Origin: Sphingomonadales bacterium
GTDB lineage: Bacteria > Pseudomonadota > Alphaproteobacteria > Sphingomonadales > Sphingomonadaceae
Reading direction: 5' to 3'
Length of the DNA stretch: 64,000 nucleotides
Assembly (NCBI GenBank): GCA_016707885.1
Contig: JADJGU010000001.1
Coordinates: 1,351,736 to 1,415,735, forward strand
Shown: positions 16,068 to 24,044 of the stretch, piece by piece
How the letters are laid out: every line of letters begins with the position of its first letter
Position numbering within the stretch: position 1 is the first letter of the stretch
Notes under the pieces: model-generated
Database searches by the model: none
What the model saw: only the letters and a program-made list of their open reading frames with translations
What the model was told of the DNA's origin: nothing
Translations under genes and position numbers: made by a program

Positions 16068-18380
16068 ATGGCATCGCGTTCCCCCAAATCCCAGACCGCC
16101 AACTGGCGGCAGATGATGCGCCAATCCTTGCTGCGCAGCGGCGCGCTGATCGGGGCAGGCGTGGTTGGCCTGTTTGCGCTCTTTTATGCGATTTCGATTC
16201 TCAGTTACTCGCCAGCCGACAATGCGTTCAACAGCGCCGCCGAAAGCGCCAGTGACAATTGGATGGGGCAAAGCGGAGCTTATATGGCGGATGCGTCGTT
16301 GTTCACCTTCGGGCTACCGGCGATCCTTCTGTTTCCGCTGATGCTGGTCTATGCCCGTCGACTGTGGCGCGATGTGCCGCAGCCGCGCTGGAAACGGCAA
16401 TTGCTGCTGTGCCTATTAGGGATGCTGATCCTGGGCTTTGGCCTTGCGCACTGGCAGCATGGCAGCGATATCGGCTTACCCGCCGGCTGGGGCGGCACGC
16501 CCGCGCTGCTGCTAGACGGTGCGTTTAGCACGCTGACAGAGAAGCTTGGTCAGGGCTGGGGCAGCTTGGCGCGCTGGGTTGCTATCCTTGCGTCGGTCAT
16601 AGGCGGCATTGTGTTGGTCACGCGCTCGCTGGAGTTGGAACGCCCGCTGTTTTCGATTCCATCGATCTCGATGCCATCGCGCGGCGGAGCGTCTGAGAAA
16701 CTGGCAACCGATCCTTCGACGCCACAGCGCGAGCCTGAGTTTGTCGCCGACCCGGTCCCGCGCAAGCCCGTCGAACGCGAACCGCGCCGTGCCCCCGAAA
16801 TTGCCGAGCGTCAAACTGCTCCCAAAAAGGCCAGCTTTGCCAGCGGAGCAAAGCAGGGAGACTTTTTCGGCAATTACACGCTGCCCTCGCTCGACCTGCT
16901 CGATACCCCGCCGCCTTCAACCGCGCCCAAGCTCGACAAGGCGGCGCTCGAATCGAACGCGCGGCTGCTCGAATCGGTGCTCGACGATTTCAAGGTGCAG
17001 GGCGAAATCGTCGCCGTCCGCCCCGGCCCGGTCGTCACCATGTACGAACTCGAACCCGCGCCCGGCGTGCGTGCGCAGCGCGTCGTGCAACTGGCCGAGG
17101 ATATCGCGCGCAACATGTCCGCGCTTTCGGCGCGCGTCTCGACTGTGCCGGGTCGCACGGTCATCGGCATCGAACTGCCCAACCATAACCGCGAGGCTGT
17201 GGTGCTGCAGGAAATGATCGCATCTACAGCCTTTGCCGATCAAAAGGGGCAGCTACCGATCATCCTCGGCAAGAATATCTCGGGCGACCCGGTGGTTGCC
17301 GACCTGCAGCCCATGCCGCATCTGCTCGTCGCGGGGACGACCGGTTCGGGTAAGTCGGTGGGCCTTAACTGTATGATCCTGTCGCTGCTCTACCGGCTCA
17401 CACCCGACCAGTGCCGGATGATCATGATCGATCCCAAGATGCTCGAACTCAGCATCTATGACGATATTCCGCATTTGCTGGCCCCGGTGGTGACCGAGCC
17501 TGCCAAGGCGATCCGTGCGCTCAAATGGGCGGTCGAGCAGATGGAGGACCGTTACCGGATGATGTCGTCGGTCGGCGTTCGCAATCTGCAGGGCTTCAAT
17601 GATAAGATCCTGGCTGCCAAGGCCAAGGGTCAGCCTTTGGGACACAAGGTGCAGGTGGGCTATGATCCGATGACCGGCTTGCCGCAATATGAGGAGCAGC
17701 AGCATGATTATCAGCCGCTGCCGCAGATTGTCGTAATCGTCGACGAGCTTGCTGACCTGATGATGACCGCGGGCAAGGAAGTCGAATTTCTGATCCAGCG
17801 CCTCGCCCAAAAGGCGCGCGCGGCGGGCATCCATTTGATCATGGCGACACAGCGCCCTTCGGTCGACGTCATCACTGGTGTGATCAAGGCGAACCTGCCG
17901 ACACGCATCAGCTTCCACGTGACTTCGAAAATTGACAGCCGAACTATATTGGGCGAACAAGGCGCCGAACAGCTGCTGGGCAAGGGCGACATGCTCTATA
18001 TGGCGGGCGGGCGAGGCTTAACGCGTATCCACGGGCCTTTCGTATCGGACGAAGAAGTCCGCAAGGTTGCTGAACATTGGCGTGGTCAGGGTGAGCCGGA
18101 TTATATCCAGTCGGTCACCGAAGAACCTGAAGATGGCGGTTTTGCCCTTGATGGATTGGGGGACGATGACAGCCCCGAAGACGCTATGTACCGCAAGGCG
18201 TGCCAGATCGTGTTTGAAAGCCAGAAGGCCTCAACCAGCTGGATCCAGCGCCAGCTGCGCATCGGTTACAATAGCGCTGCGCGCCTAATCGACCGGATGG
18301 AAGAGGATGGCTTTGTGACAGCGCCCAACCATATCGGTCGTCGCGAAGTGCTGCGCGACCGCAATGGTGAACCGATCTAG
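16068..18380 (+). CDS. ftsK: DNA translocase FtsK
   Basis: 770 residues from the ATG at 16068 (MASRSPKSQTANWRQMMRQS); longer readings would start inside the palindrome. Four N-terminal membrane segments (about 25-185), a short Pro/Arg linker, then the motor: Walker A GTTGSGKS at about 423-430, Walker B VVIVDELADLMM, and RISFHVTSKIDSRTILGEQG. The C-terminal winged-helix gamma domain (TSWIQRQLRIGYNSAARLID) reads KOPS sites. FtsK pumps chromosome ends through the division septum and activates XerCD at dif. lolA follows 73 bp later. Confidence 0.95.
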   Translation: MASRSPKSQTANWRQMMRQSLLRSGALIGAGVVGLFALFYAISILSYSPADNAFNSAAESASDNWMGQSGAYMADASLFTFGLPAILLFPLMLVYARRLWRDVPQPRWKRQLLLCLLGMLILGFGLAHWQHGSDIGLPAGWGGTPALLLDGAFSTLTEKLGQGWGSLARWVAILASVIGGIVLVTRSLELERPLFSIPSISMPSRGGASEKLATDPSTPQREPEFVADPVPRKPVEREPRRAPEIAERQTAPKKASFASGAKQGDFFGNYTLPSLDLLDTPPPSTAPKLDKAALESNARLLESVLDDFKVQGEIVAVRPGPVVTMYELEPAPGVRAQRVVQLAEDIARNMSALSARVSTVPGRTVIGIELPNHNREAVVLQEMIASTAFADQKGQLPIILGKNISGDPVVADLQPMPHLLVAGTTGSGKSVGLNCMILSLLYRLTPDQCRMIMIDPKMLELSIYDDIPHLLAPVVTEPAKAIRALKWAVEQMEDRYRMMSSVGVRNLQGFNDKILAAKAKGQPLGHKVQVGYDPMTGLPQYEEQQHDYQPLPQIVVIVDELADLMMTAGKEVEFLIQRLAQKARAAGIHLIMATQRPSVDVITGVIKANLPTRISFHVTSKIDSRTILGEQGAEQLLGKGDMLYMAGGRGLTRIHGPFVSDEEVRKVAEHWRGQGEPDYIQSVTEEPEDGGFALDGLGDDDSPEDAMYRKACQIVFESQKASTSWIQRQLRIGYNSAARLIDRMEEDGFVTAPNHIGRREVLRDRNGEPI

Positions 18381-18453
18381 CGCCTCGGATCGATATTCAG
18401 AATCGGTTCAATGCGCAGCCCGTATCTGCGTTGGCAAAAGCCAAGGAAACAAT

Positions 18454-19071
18454 ATGACTCATAAATTCTCCCGACTTTTGCTCGTTCCCGCGATTATGGC
18501 CGGGGCGGCCAGTGCGCCTGCGCAGCAATCGAATGATCTTAGCCAAGTTGTCAGCCATATGCAGGCAGTGTCCACGATGAGTGCCAGTTTCACCCAGACT
18601 GATCGCAACGGGCAGAGCCTGACCGGCAAGTTGCTGTTGAAGCGTCCGGGCCATGTACGGTTTGAATATCAAAAGGGTGTACCGTTGCTGATTGTTGCCG
18701 ATGGCAAAGCGCTGACCATGGTCGATTATGAGGTGAAGCAGGTGCAGCGCTGGCCTATCAAGAACAGCCCGCTGACGGCCTTGCTTGATCCCGGACAAGA
18801 TCTGGCGCGGTTTGGCAAGCGCGTTGCAACATCGAATCCCAACGTCGTCAGCGTCGAAGTGCGCGATCCCAAGCGCCCTGAATATGGCACGATGACGATG
18901 ATCTTCATCAAACAGGCAGGTGCACCGGGCGGGTTGACGCTCAACGGCTGGGTCGCGCTCGATTCGAAGAATAACCGGACGACGGTGCGACTCGGCAATG
19001 TCAAATTCAATCAGCCGATCGCGCAATCGAGTTTCAGCTGGCGCGACCCTCGGCCGCGTCGCAAGAGCTGA
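18454..19071 (+). CDS. lolA: outer-membrane lipoprotein carrier protein LolA
   Basis: 205 residues from the ATG at 18454 with AAGGAAAC upstream. Signal peptide to about residue 24 (ending AASAPAQQ), then the LolA fold with HMQAVSTMSASFTQTDRNGQ, KRPGHVRFEYQKGVPLLIVA and a hydrophobic cavity pattern. Periplasmic shuttle taking lipoproteins from LolCDE to the outer membrane. The ftsK-lolA order is common in alphaproteobacteria and gammaproteobacteria. Followed by a clear terminator at 19259-19301. Confidence 0.9.
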   Translation: MTHKFSRLLLVPAIMAGAASAPAQQSNDLSQVVSHMQAVSTMSASFTQTDRNGQSLTGKLLLKRPGHVRFEYQKGVPLLIVADGKALTMVDYEVKQVQRWPIKNSPLTALLDPGQDLARFGKRVATSNPNVVSVEVRDPKRPEYGTMTMIFIKQAGAPGGLTLNGWVALDSKNNRTTVRLGNVKFNQPIAQSSFSWRDPRPRRKS

Positions 19072-19258
19072 GTGGACTCATCGGTGAGTTGAGCTGTCAA
19101 GCCGACCAGCCGATAGTCTATACTGCGCTGTTCATCTTACCGACAGGAAAATCACCCTAGATTGAGGACATCGAAGGACAGGCGGCTACGCGGTTTTCCC
19201 CCTGTTGCCCGTGGCGCTAAAGTCGTCCTTCGGTTTCAGCGTGACGAACGCAAGCTCG

Positions 19259-19301
19259 GCCCTCATCCCAAATGCCCCCGGGATGAGGGCTTTGCTTTTT
19301 T
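19259..19301 (+). terminator. rho-independent terminator after lolA
   Basis: An 11-bp perfect stem GCCCTCATCCC (19259-19269) / GGGATGAGGGC (19280-19290) with a 10-nt loop, followed by TTTGCTTTTTT. It is 188 bp beyond the lolA stop and 51 bp before xthA, so it separates the two units. Confidence 0.85.
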
Positions 19302-19351
19302 CAACGCGCTCCCCTCTTGCCGCAACGCGCCCCCGTCCCTAAGCAGCCGCC

Positions 19352-20146
19352 ATGGCAACCACTCTTCGTATCGCTTCCTGGAACATCAACTCCGTCCGCG
19401 CCCGCATCGACATAGTCGAGCGTTTCCTGCGCGACGAAGCGCCCGACATATTGTGCCTTCAGGAAACCAAGGTTGCCGATCCGCAGTTTCCCGAAGGGCC
19501 GTTCCGCCAGCTGGGCTACAACCACATCGTCATCAACGGCCAGCCGATGCACCACGGTGTCGCGATCATCAGCAAGGTGTCGCTGGCGAACCGGCAGGTG
19601 CATGACTGGCAAGCCAATGGCGAGGCGCGGCATGTCGGCGTAGAGATTGCAGGCGGCGTGCGGCTTGAAAATGTCTATGTGCCCGCAGGCGGCGATATTC
19701 CGGATCGAGAGCAAAATGTGAAGTTCGGGCAAAAGCTCGATTTTCTGGCGCGGATGACCGAATGGTCGGGCGCCGTCTCGGTACCCACAATCCTGACCGG
19801 AGACTTCAACGTTGCGCCGCTCGAAACCGATGTGTGGAGCCACAAACAGCTGGTCAATGTCGTTAGCCACACGGCGATCGAAATCGAAGCGCTGGGCGGG
19901 CTGCAGTCTGCAGGCAACTGGATTGATCTGGCTCGTGAATTCGTCCCGCCCGAAAAGAAGCTCTACACCTGGTGGAGCTACCGCGCGCAGGATTGGGAAA
20001 CCTCTGACCGTGGCCGTCGTCTCGACCATATGTGGGTGACTCCCGATTTGAAGGACAAGGCGCACGCCCATGTCGTGCACAAGCCGTGTCGTGGCTGGGG
20101 CAAGCCGTCGGACCATGTGCCGATTGTCACGGAATTCCGTCTTTGA
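19352..20146 (+). CDS. xthA: exodeoxyribonuclease III
   Basis: 264 residues of the ExoIII/AP-endonuclease fold. N-terminal IASWNINSVRARI, metal-ligand Glu in ILCLQETKV, catalytic TILTGDFNVAPLETDVW, and the C-terminal RRLDHMWVTP and GKPSDHVPIV with the catalytic Asp-His. It cuts DNA at abasic sites and degrades 3' ends in base excision repair. The stop TGA overlaps the TTG start of ribA. Confidence 0.93.
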   Translation: MATTLRIASWNINSVRARIDIVERFLRDEAPDILCLQETKVADPQFPEGPFRQLGYNHIVINGQPMHHGVAIISKVSLANRQVHDWQANGEARHVGVEIAGGVRLENVYVPAGGDIPDREQNVKFGQKLDFLARMTEWSGAVSVPTILTGDFNVAPLETDVWSHKQLVNVVSHTAIEIEALGGLQSAGNWIDLAREFVPPEKKLYTWWSYRAQDWETSDRGRRLDHMWVTPDLKDKAHAHVVHKPCRGWGKPSDHVPIVTEFRL

Positions 20147-21189
20147 GTGATGCTGCCGCCAAGCGTGCGGCTCGCGCGATTGACGCGCTGCGGCGCGGCT
20201 GGCCGGTGCGCGTGGGTGAGTTGACGCTGGTGGCGATAGAAACCGGGGCTGCGGCGGATTTGTTCGAAAGCGACCGTATAAAAGGAATATTGTTGTCGTC
20301 GGCACGTGCAGCGACGCTCAAGCTCGCCAACCAGTTTGCTGCGGCCGATACGCAATTGCCGGTTCTGATCGCGCCGCCATCTGATCTGGATGCCTCGCTG
20401 GCGCTCGCCATTGCCGACCCGTCGCTCGATCTGCGTTATCCGTTCAAGGGGCCTTTTGTTGCCCAGTCTCTCGAGCAGCCCGAGGCTGCGCTCGCCGCGA
20501 TGGAGTTGGCACGTGAAGCTGGTTTGCTTCCGGCGTTTCTGATTGTCGAAGCTAATGCCGATGCGGAGTTTGCATCAACCGATCTTGCGGCATTCCAGAA
20601 CGCCGACAATCTACGCATTGCAGCGCGCGCTCGCCTGCCGGTTTCGGCCGCGGAAGACGCGGAGCTGGTGGCCTTTCGCTCGGTCGCCGATGCGGCGGAC
20701 CATGTCGCGCTCGTCGTTGGCCAGCGCGATGGCAGCCCGCCGGTCATCCGCCTGCACAGTGAGTGCCTGACGGGTGATGTTTTGGGCAGCCTCAAATGTG
20801 ATTGCGGGCCGCAGTTGCACGAAGCGCTGCACCAGATAGCCGACGCGCAATGGGGCGTGCTGCTTTATCTGCGGCAGGAAGGACGTGGGATCGGTCTGGT
20901 CAACAAACTGCGCGCCTATGCGCTGCAGGATCAGGGCTTCGATACGGTAGACGCCAATATCCGGCTGGGTTTTGCTGTTGATGCGCGTGATTTTTCGGTG
21001 GCAGCGCAGATGTTGCGGCTATTGTCGATTTCGGAAGTTCGTCTTCTCACCAACAATCCGGAAAAAGTTGCGGGTCTGGAAGCCGAGGGCATCAAGGTTG
21101 CCGAGCGCCTACCGCTGAAAATCGCCGCAAATCCCCACAACGCGCATTATTTGGCGACCAAGCGCGATCGCACGGGGCACAAGCTTTAG
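20143..21189 (+). CDS. ribA: GTP cyclohydrolase II with N-terminal extension domain
   Basis: 348 residues if started at TTG 20143, which overlaps the xthA stop (TTGA); no ATG is found in frame before about residue 124. The C-terminal half is GTP cyclohydrolase II: zinc cysteines in SECLTGDVLGSLKCDC, the catalytic segment LLYLRQEGRGIGLVNKLRAY and the end LPLKIAANPHNAHYL. It opens GTP to start riboflavin synthesis. The first about 190 residues look like a degenerate RibB-type domain, probably inactive because the acidic metal motifs are not seen. Confidence 0.88.
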   Translation: MSDAAAKRAARAIDALRRGWPVRVGELTLVAIETGAAADLFESDRIKGILLSSARAATLKLANQFAAADTQLPVLIAPPSDLDASLALAIADPSLDLRYPFKGPFVAQSLEQPEAALAAMELAREAGLLPAFLIVEANADAEFASTDLAAFQNADNLRIAARARLPVSAAEDAELVAFRSVADAADHVALVVGQRDGSPPVIRLHSECLTGDVLGSLKCDCGPQLHEALHQIADAQWGVLLYLRQEGRGIGLVNKLRAYALQDQGFDTVDANIRLGFAVDARDFSVAAQMLRLLSISEVRLLTNNPEKVAGLEAEGIKVAERLPLKIAANPHNAHYLATKRDRTGHKL

Positions 21190-21198
21190 GTCCTGACC

Positions 21199-21876
21199 CT
21201 AGACAATAAGCTCTTCGAGCATACGGCGGGAAACGATGTGCAGCCCTTCGGCTTGCCGCTCGACGATGCCTCGCCTTACAACGGAAGCCAACGCTCTCGA
21301 AGCCGTTTCGCGCGTTGTATGCACGCTGACCGCCAATGCGGCGATGACTGGCGCAGGTTGGATCAGGCCGTCTTCATCTGCCAGTTGCAACAACGCGCGG
21401 TAAAAACGGCCAGTGGCGCTCAGGCCGATGCGCGCCGCCATACGATCAAGAACCAGATCGAGCTGTCGGGCCAATAGATTTGCCACACCCCTGGCAACGT
21501 CGCCGTCGACGGTAGCTAAATCGGCGAGCTTTTGCGTGGGTGCTGCAAGCAGGCGTGTGGCCCCGCATGCGGCAAAGGCCGATCGGTGTGTTGCTACTTC
21601 GGGGTAAGCGCCAAATATTTCTCCCGGGCCGTGCCGCGTCAACTGCGCTTGCTGCCCGTCAAAACTGTAGATTTCTGCAACCACGGCGCCTTCGGCCACC
21701 AAATAAAGATGGCATGATGGATCACCCATATTCGCAACCACCGACCGATGGGCATAGCTGCGCGAGACCATGATAGCGGCCAGCCGTTCCGCACTGTCTT
21801 GCTGGCAAGCAAAGCAGCTCTGGATGATAGCGATGTCGTTGCGACCCGACATGCTGTTATCGCTGGGCGAACTCAT
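21199..21876 (-). CDS. CRP/FNR-family transcriptional regulator of the TIR-TPR operon
   Basis: 225 residues from the ATG at 21876, which overlaps the upstream stop (ATGA). N-terminal cyclic-nucleotide-binding beta-barrel with a phosphate-cassette-like segment GEIFGAYPEVATHRSAFAAC (the R-S-A of cNMP binders is kept, although the loop is two residues longer than in E. coli CRP), a dimer helix VARGVANLLARQLDLVLDRM and a C-terminal winged HTH with VSVHTTRETASRALASVVRR. There is no cysteine cluster for an FeS centre. Last gene of the four-gene unit, so it may regulate it in response to a small ligand. Confidence 0.85.
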   Translation of the reverse strand: MSSPSDNSMSGRNDIAIIQSCFACQQDSAERLAAIMVSRSYAHRSVVANMGDPSCHLYLVAEGAVVAEIYSFDGQQAQLTRHGPGEIFGAYPEVATHRSAFAACGATRLLAAPTQKLADLATVDGDVARGVANLLARQLDLVLDRMAARIGLSATGRFYRALLQLADEDGLIQPAPVIAALAVSVHTTRETASRALASVVRRGIVERQAEGLHIVSRRMLEELIV

Positions 21877-23255
21877 CCTGAAGGCCTGGTCAATGCGGCG
21901 AGGCAAAGCTCGATCGGGCCGTCGGGAAAGGCCATTTCCCCGATGGTTTCGATCCGGCTCGCCAATCCAGCTGCCAACAACGCTAATGCCGCGCTGCGGC
22001 TGGCAGCCACCATGCCATGTGCGCTGTGGGGGAGGAGGGCCTGTACATGGACAGCATCGCCAGTTCGGCAGTCAATCGCGGCGCGCGCACTATCAGACGT
22101 CATTATCGCCTGAACAGCGTCGTCAAAGGCGTCGAAACTGCGCGGGGCGGAGCCTTCCAATGCGACATCAAATCTCAGCGACCCTGCGGGAAGCTGCGTG
22201 CCAGAATTGGCTGGATCGGCGGTCACCGGAACGTGAAGAATCGGGCGACCCGAATGCAGCCATGGATCGCCGATGGCCGGGCGATCGGCGGGTTCGATGC
22301 GCAACGCAACAGCTTTGGCCTGCAACTGTGCGGCCTTTTCAACGGCAAGGCCCATGGCATGAAGCTCTGCAAGGGTAACGCCGGCCGCACTGGTTGTGTC
22401 ATCGGAGGCGCAAATGGTTATGCTATCGGCGGTGTCGAGCAGCGCGTCGAAACGCTGCGACCAGTTGGCCCCCAAAGGTTCGACCGACGATTGTCTGAAG
22501 TCATCGGGTTGGGAGGGCAGGACGATGTGCAGCTCGGCACCGATGGAAACTGCCGCTTCGGCAGCCAGAATATCGGCTCCGGCGGCGAGTGCGCCATAGG
22601 CAAAACCCGGTGCTATGGCTTTCACCGCCATGTCTATCGCATCGCGTGCAGCTTCATCGTCGGCCGCGATTCCGAGAATGCCGTTAAAATGCATCGCGGA
22701 TGGCGGGCGGAACTGGTCGAGCCAACGATCATCCTCGCCGAATTCGGAAAGGATTAGCGCGAACTGTCGCAGCGTTGCCGCATGGTCTTCCCATGCCTGC
22801 GGTGCCAGTTGCACCGCCTTGGCCAGACTTTCTCGGGCGTTGTCGAACCGCCCCAGCAGCAGCATTGCCTCTGCGCGCGTCGCTTCACCCCAATATGGAG
22901 TTTCACCGGGTTCGGTACCGGATTCGATCAGATGCAGGACTTTTCCGGCAAGCTCGCCTGCCTTGACACGGTTGCCAGCTTGCAGTGCCATCGCTGCTGC
23001 GTTGACCAGTGGATAGCTAGCCGTTCCGAACATCGCGGCACGTTCATAAGCATCACCGGCGCGGGCGAACAATGTGGGTCTTGTATTGGCGGACGCCTGT
23101 CGCGCTCTGTCCTTCAGCAAACGGCCTTTCAGGGTCAGCGCCTGAAAATCTGCTTCATCCCGATCAAATCCGGCGGCAACAAATTGGTCCCACGCCCGCG
23201 AAGTCGCTCCGGCACGCGCCAGGGCAAGGATCATCTTCAGGGCGTCGGCTTGCAT
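21873..23255 (-). CDS. TPR plus Rossmann-like sensor protein
   Basis: 460 residues. The first about 165 form helical repeats (LTLKGRLLKDRARQ, YERAAMFGTASYPLVNAAAM, AEAMLLLGRFDNARESLAKA), like the TRAFs-binding/TPR-S type. Residues about 190-290 carry GALAAGADILAAEAAVSIGA, ELHIVLPS and the following DDFRQSSVEPLGANWSQRFD, a pattern I recall from SLOG-like domains found beside nucleotide cyclases and in conflict systems. The last about 130 residues are unassigned. Soluble. Translationally coupled to the CRP gene; the 227-residue gene ends 52 bp upstream. The biochemical role is inferred, not known. Confidence 0.65.
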   Translation of the reverse strand: MQADALKMILALARAGATSRAWDQFVAAGFDRDEADFQALTLKGRLLKDRARQASANTRPTLFARAGDAYERAAMFGTASYPLVNAAAMALQAGNRVKAGELAGKVLHLIESGTEPGETPYWGEATRAEAMLLLGRFDNARESLAKAVQLAPQAWEDHAATLRQFALILSEFGEDDRWLDQFRPPSAMHFNGILGIAADDEAARDAIDMAVKAIAPGFAYGALAAGADILAAEAAVSIGAELHIVLPSQPDDFRQSSVEPLGANWSQRFDALLDTADSITICASDDTTSAAGVTLAELHAMGLAVEKAAQLQAKAVALRIEPADRPAIGDPWLHSGRPILHVPVTADPANSGTQLPAGSLRFDVALEGSAPRSFDAFDDAVQAIMTSDSARAAIDCRTGDAVHVQALLPHSAHGMVAASRSAALALLAAGLASRIETIGEMAFPDGPIELCLAALTRPSG

Positions 23256-23306
23256 CGGTTGGTTCCAATCAGTGCCGATTTGTGCTGATTGCGTTATCGA
23301 AGGCGA

Positions 23307-23990
23307 TCAAGGCCGGCTGCCGACATTGCCGCCGTCGGGATCGATGACGATGGGAACGCTGGTGAGATTGCCCTCCTTATCCACTGCATCCCACATCAGG
23401 TGGAAATTCATGGAATAGATGCGCGGATCTTCTTTCGACGGAGCCCGGCCATCTTCAGTTTGGTAGATATTGTCCATCACCAATCCCATGCGACCCGACA
23501 GTTCGGTGAGGCTGGCCGCGAAGAAAGAGAAATTCTGATTGGCCGGGATCAGCCGGAAATCGGGCGCATCCTTGTCGACACGAAATTCGGTGAAACGGAC
23601 AAGATTGGCATATTTTTCGTCCGATGTGCCGAGGTCCACCTTTCGGTCGTCAAATCGGACATTGTCGTTATCGACCAGCATATAGATGCGCGCAGTGTGG
23701 CCGAAGGTGAAGCCGTTGAAGTTGAACTCCTTGCGTTTGTCCCCTGTCGGGTTGTTCAGCCAGTCCTTCGCACTTTTTGCCTTAGCAGCTTCCTTGAGCA
23801 TCATTTCGGCAAATTGTTTCTCGGTTTTCCCGGCGGGAATGTCGGCGGTGGCAAAATAACCCTGCCGGACCATGGTCTTTTTGGGATCGTCGAACCTGAA
23901 ATAAATGATGCAGACATATTCCGGCTGGAATGCCGCTCCCAACGGGTTCTTTTCGTGCGGATCTTTGCCCCATTGCGGTCCTGAAGCCAT
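23307..23990 (-). CDS. unknown protein in TIR-TPR operon
   Basis: 227 residues, no signal peptide or membrane helix, mixed alpha/beta with several aromatic-rich strands (PEYVCIIYFRFDDPKKTMVR, KRKEFNFNGFTFGHTARIYM). The C-terminal part, MNFHLMWDAVDKEGNLTSVP followed by IVIDPDGGN, looks like a beta-domain. I recognise no family. It lies between the TIR and TPR genes on one strand with gaps of 54 and 52 bp, so it is very probably part of the same unit. Confidence 0.55.
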   Translation of the reverse strand: MASGPQWGKDPHEKNPLGAAFQPEYVCIIYFRFDDPKKTMVRQGYFATADIPAGKTEKQFAEMMLKEAAKAKSAKDWLNNPTGDKRKEFNFNGFTFGHTARIYMLVDNDNVRFDDRKVDLGTSDEKYANLVRFTEFRVDKDAPDFRLIPANQNFSFFAASLTELSGRMGLVMDNIYQTEDGRAPSKEDPRIYSMNFHLMWDAVDKEGNLTSVPIVIDPDGGNVGSRP

Positions 23991-24044
23991 GTTCTTTCTC
24001 CCTAGTTTGCCCTGAACAATTGCGCCAGGATTACGGTTTGCAAG

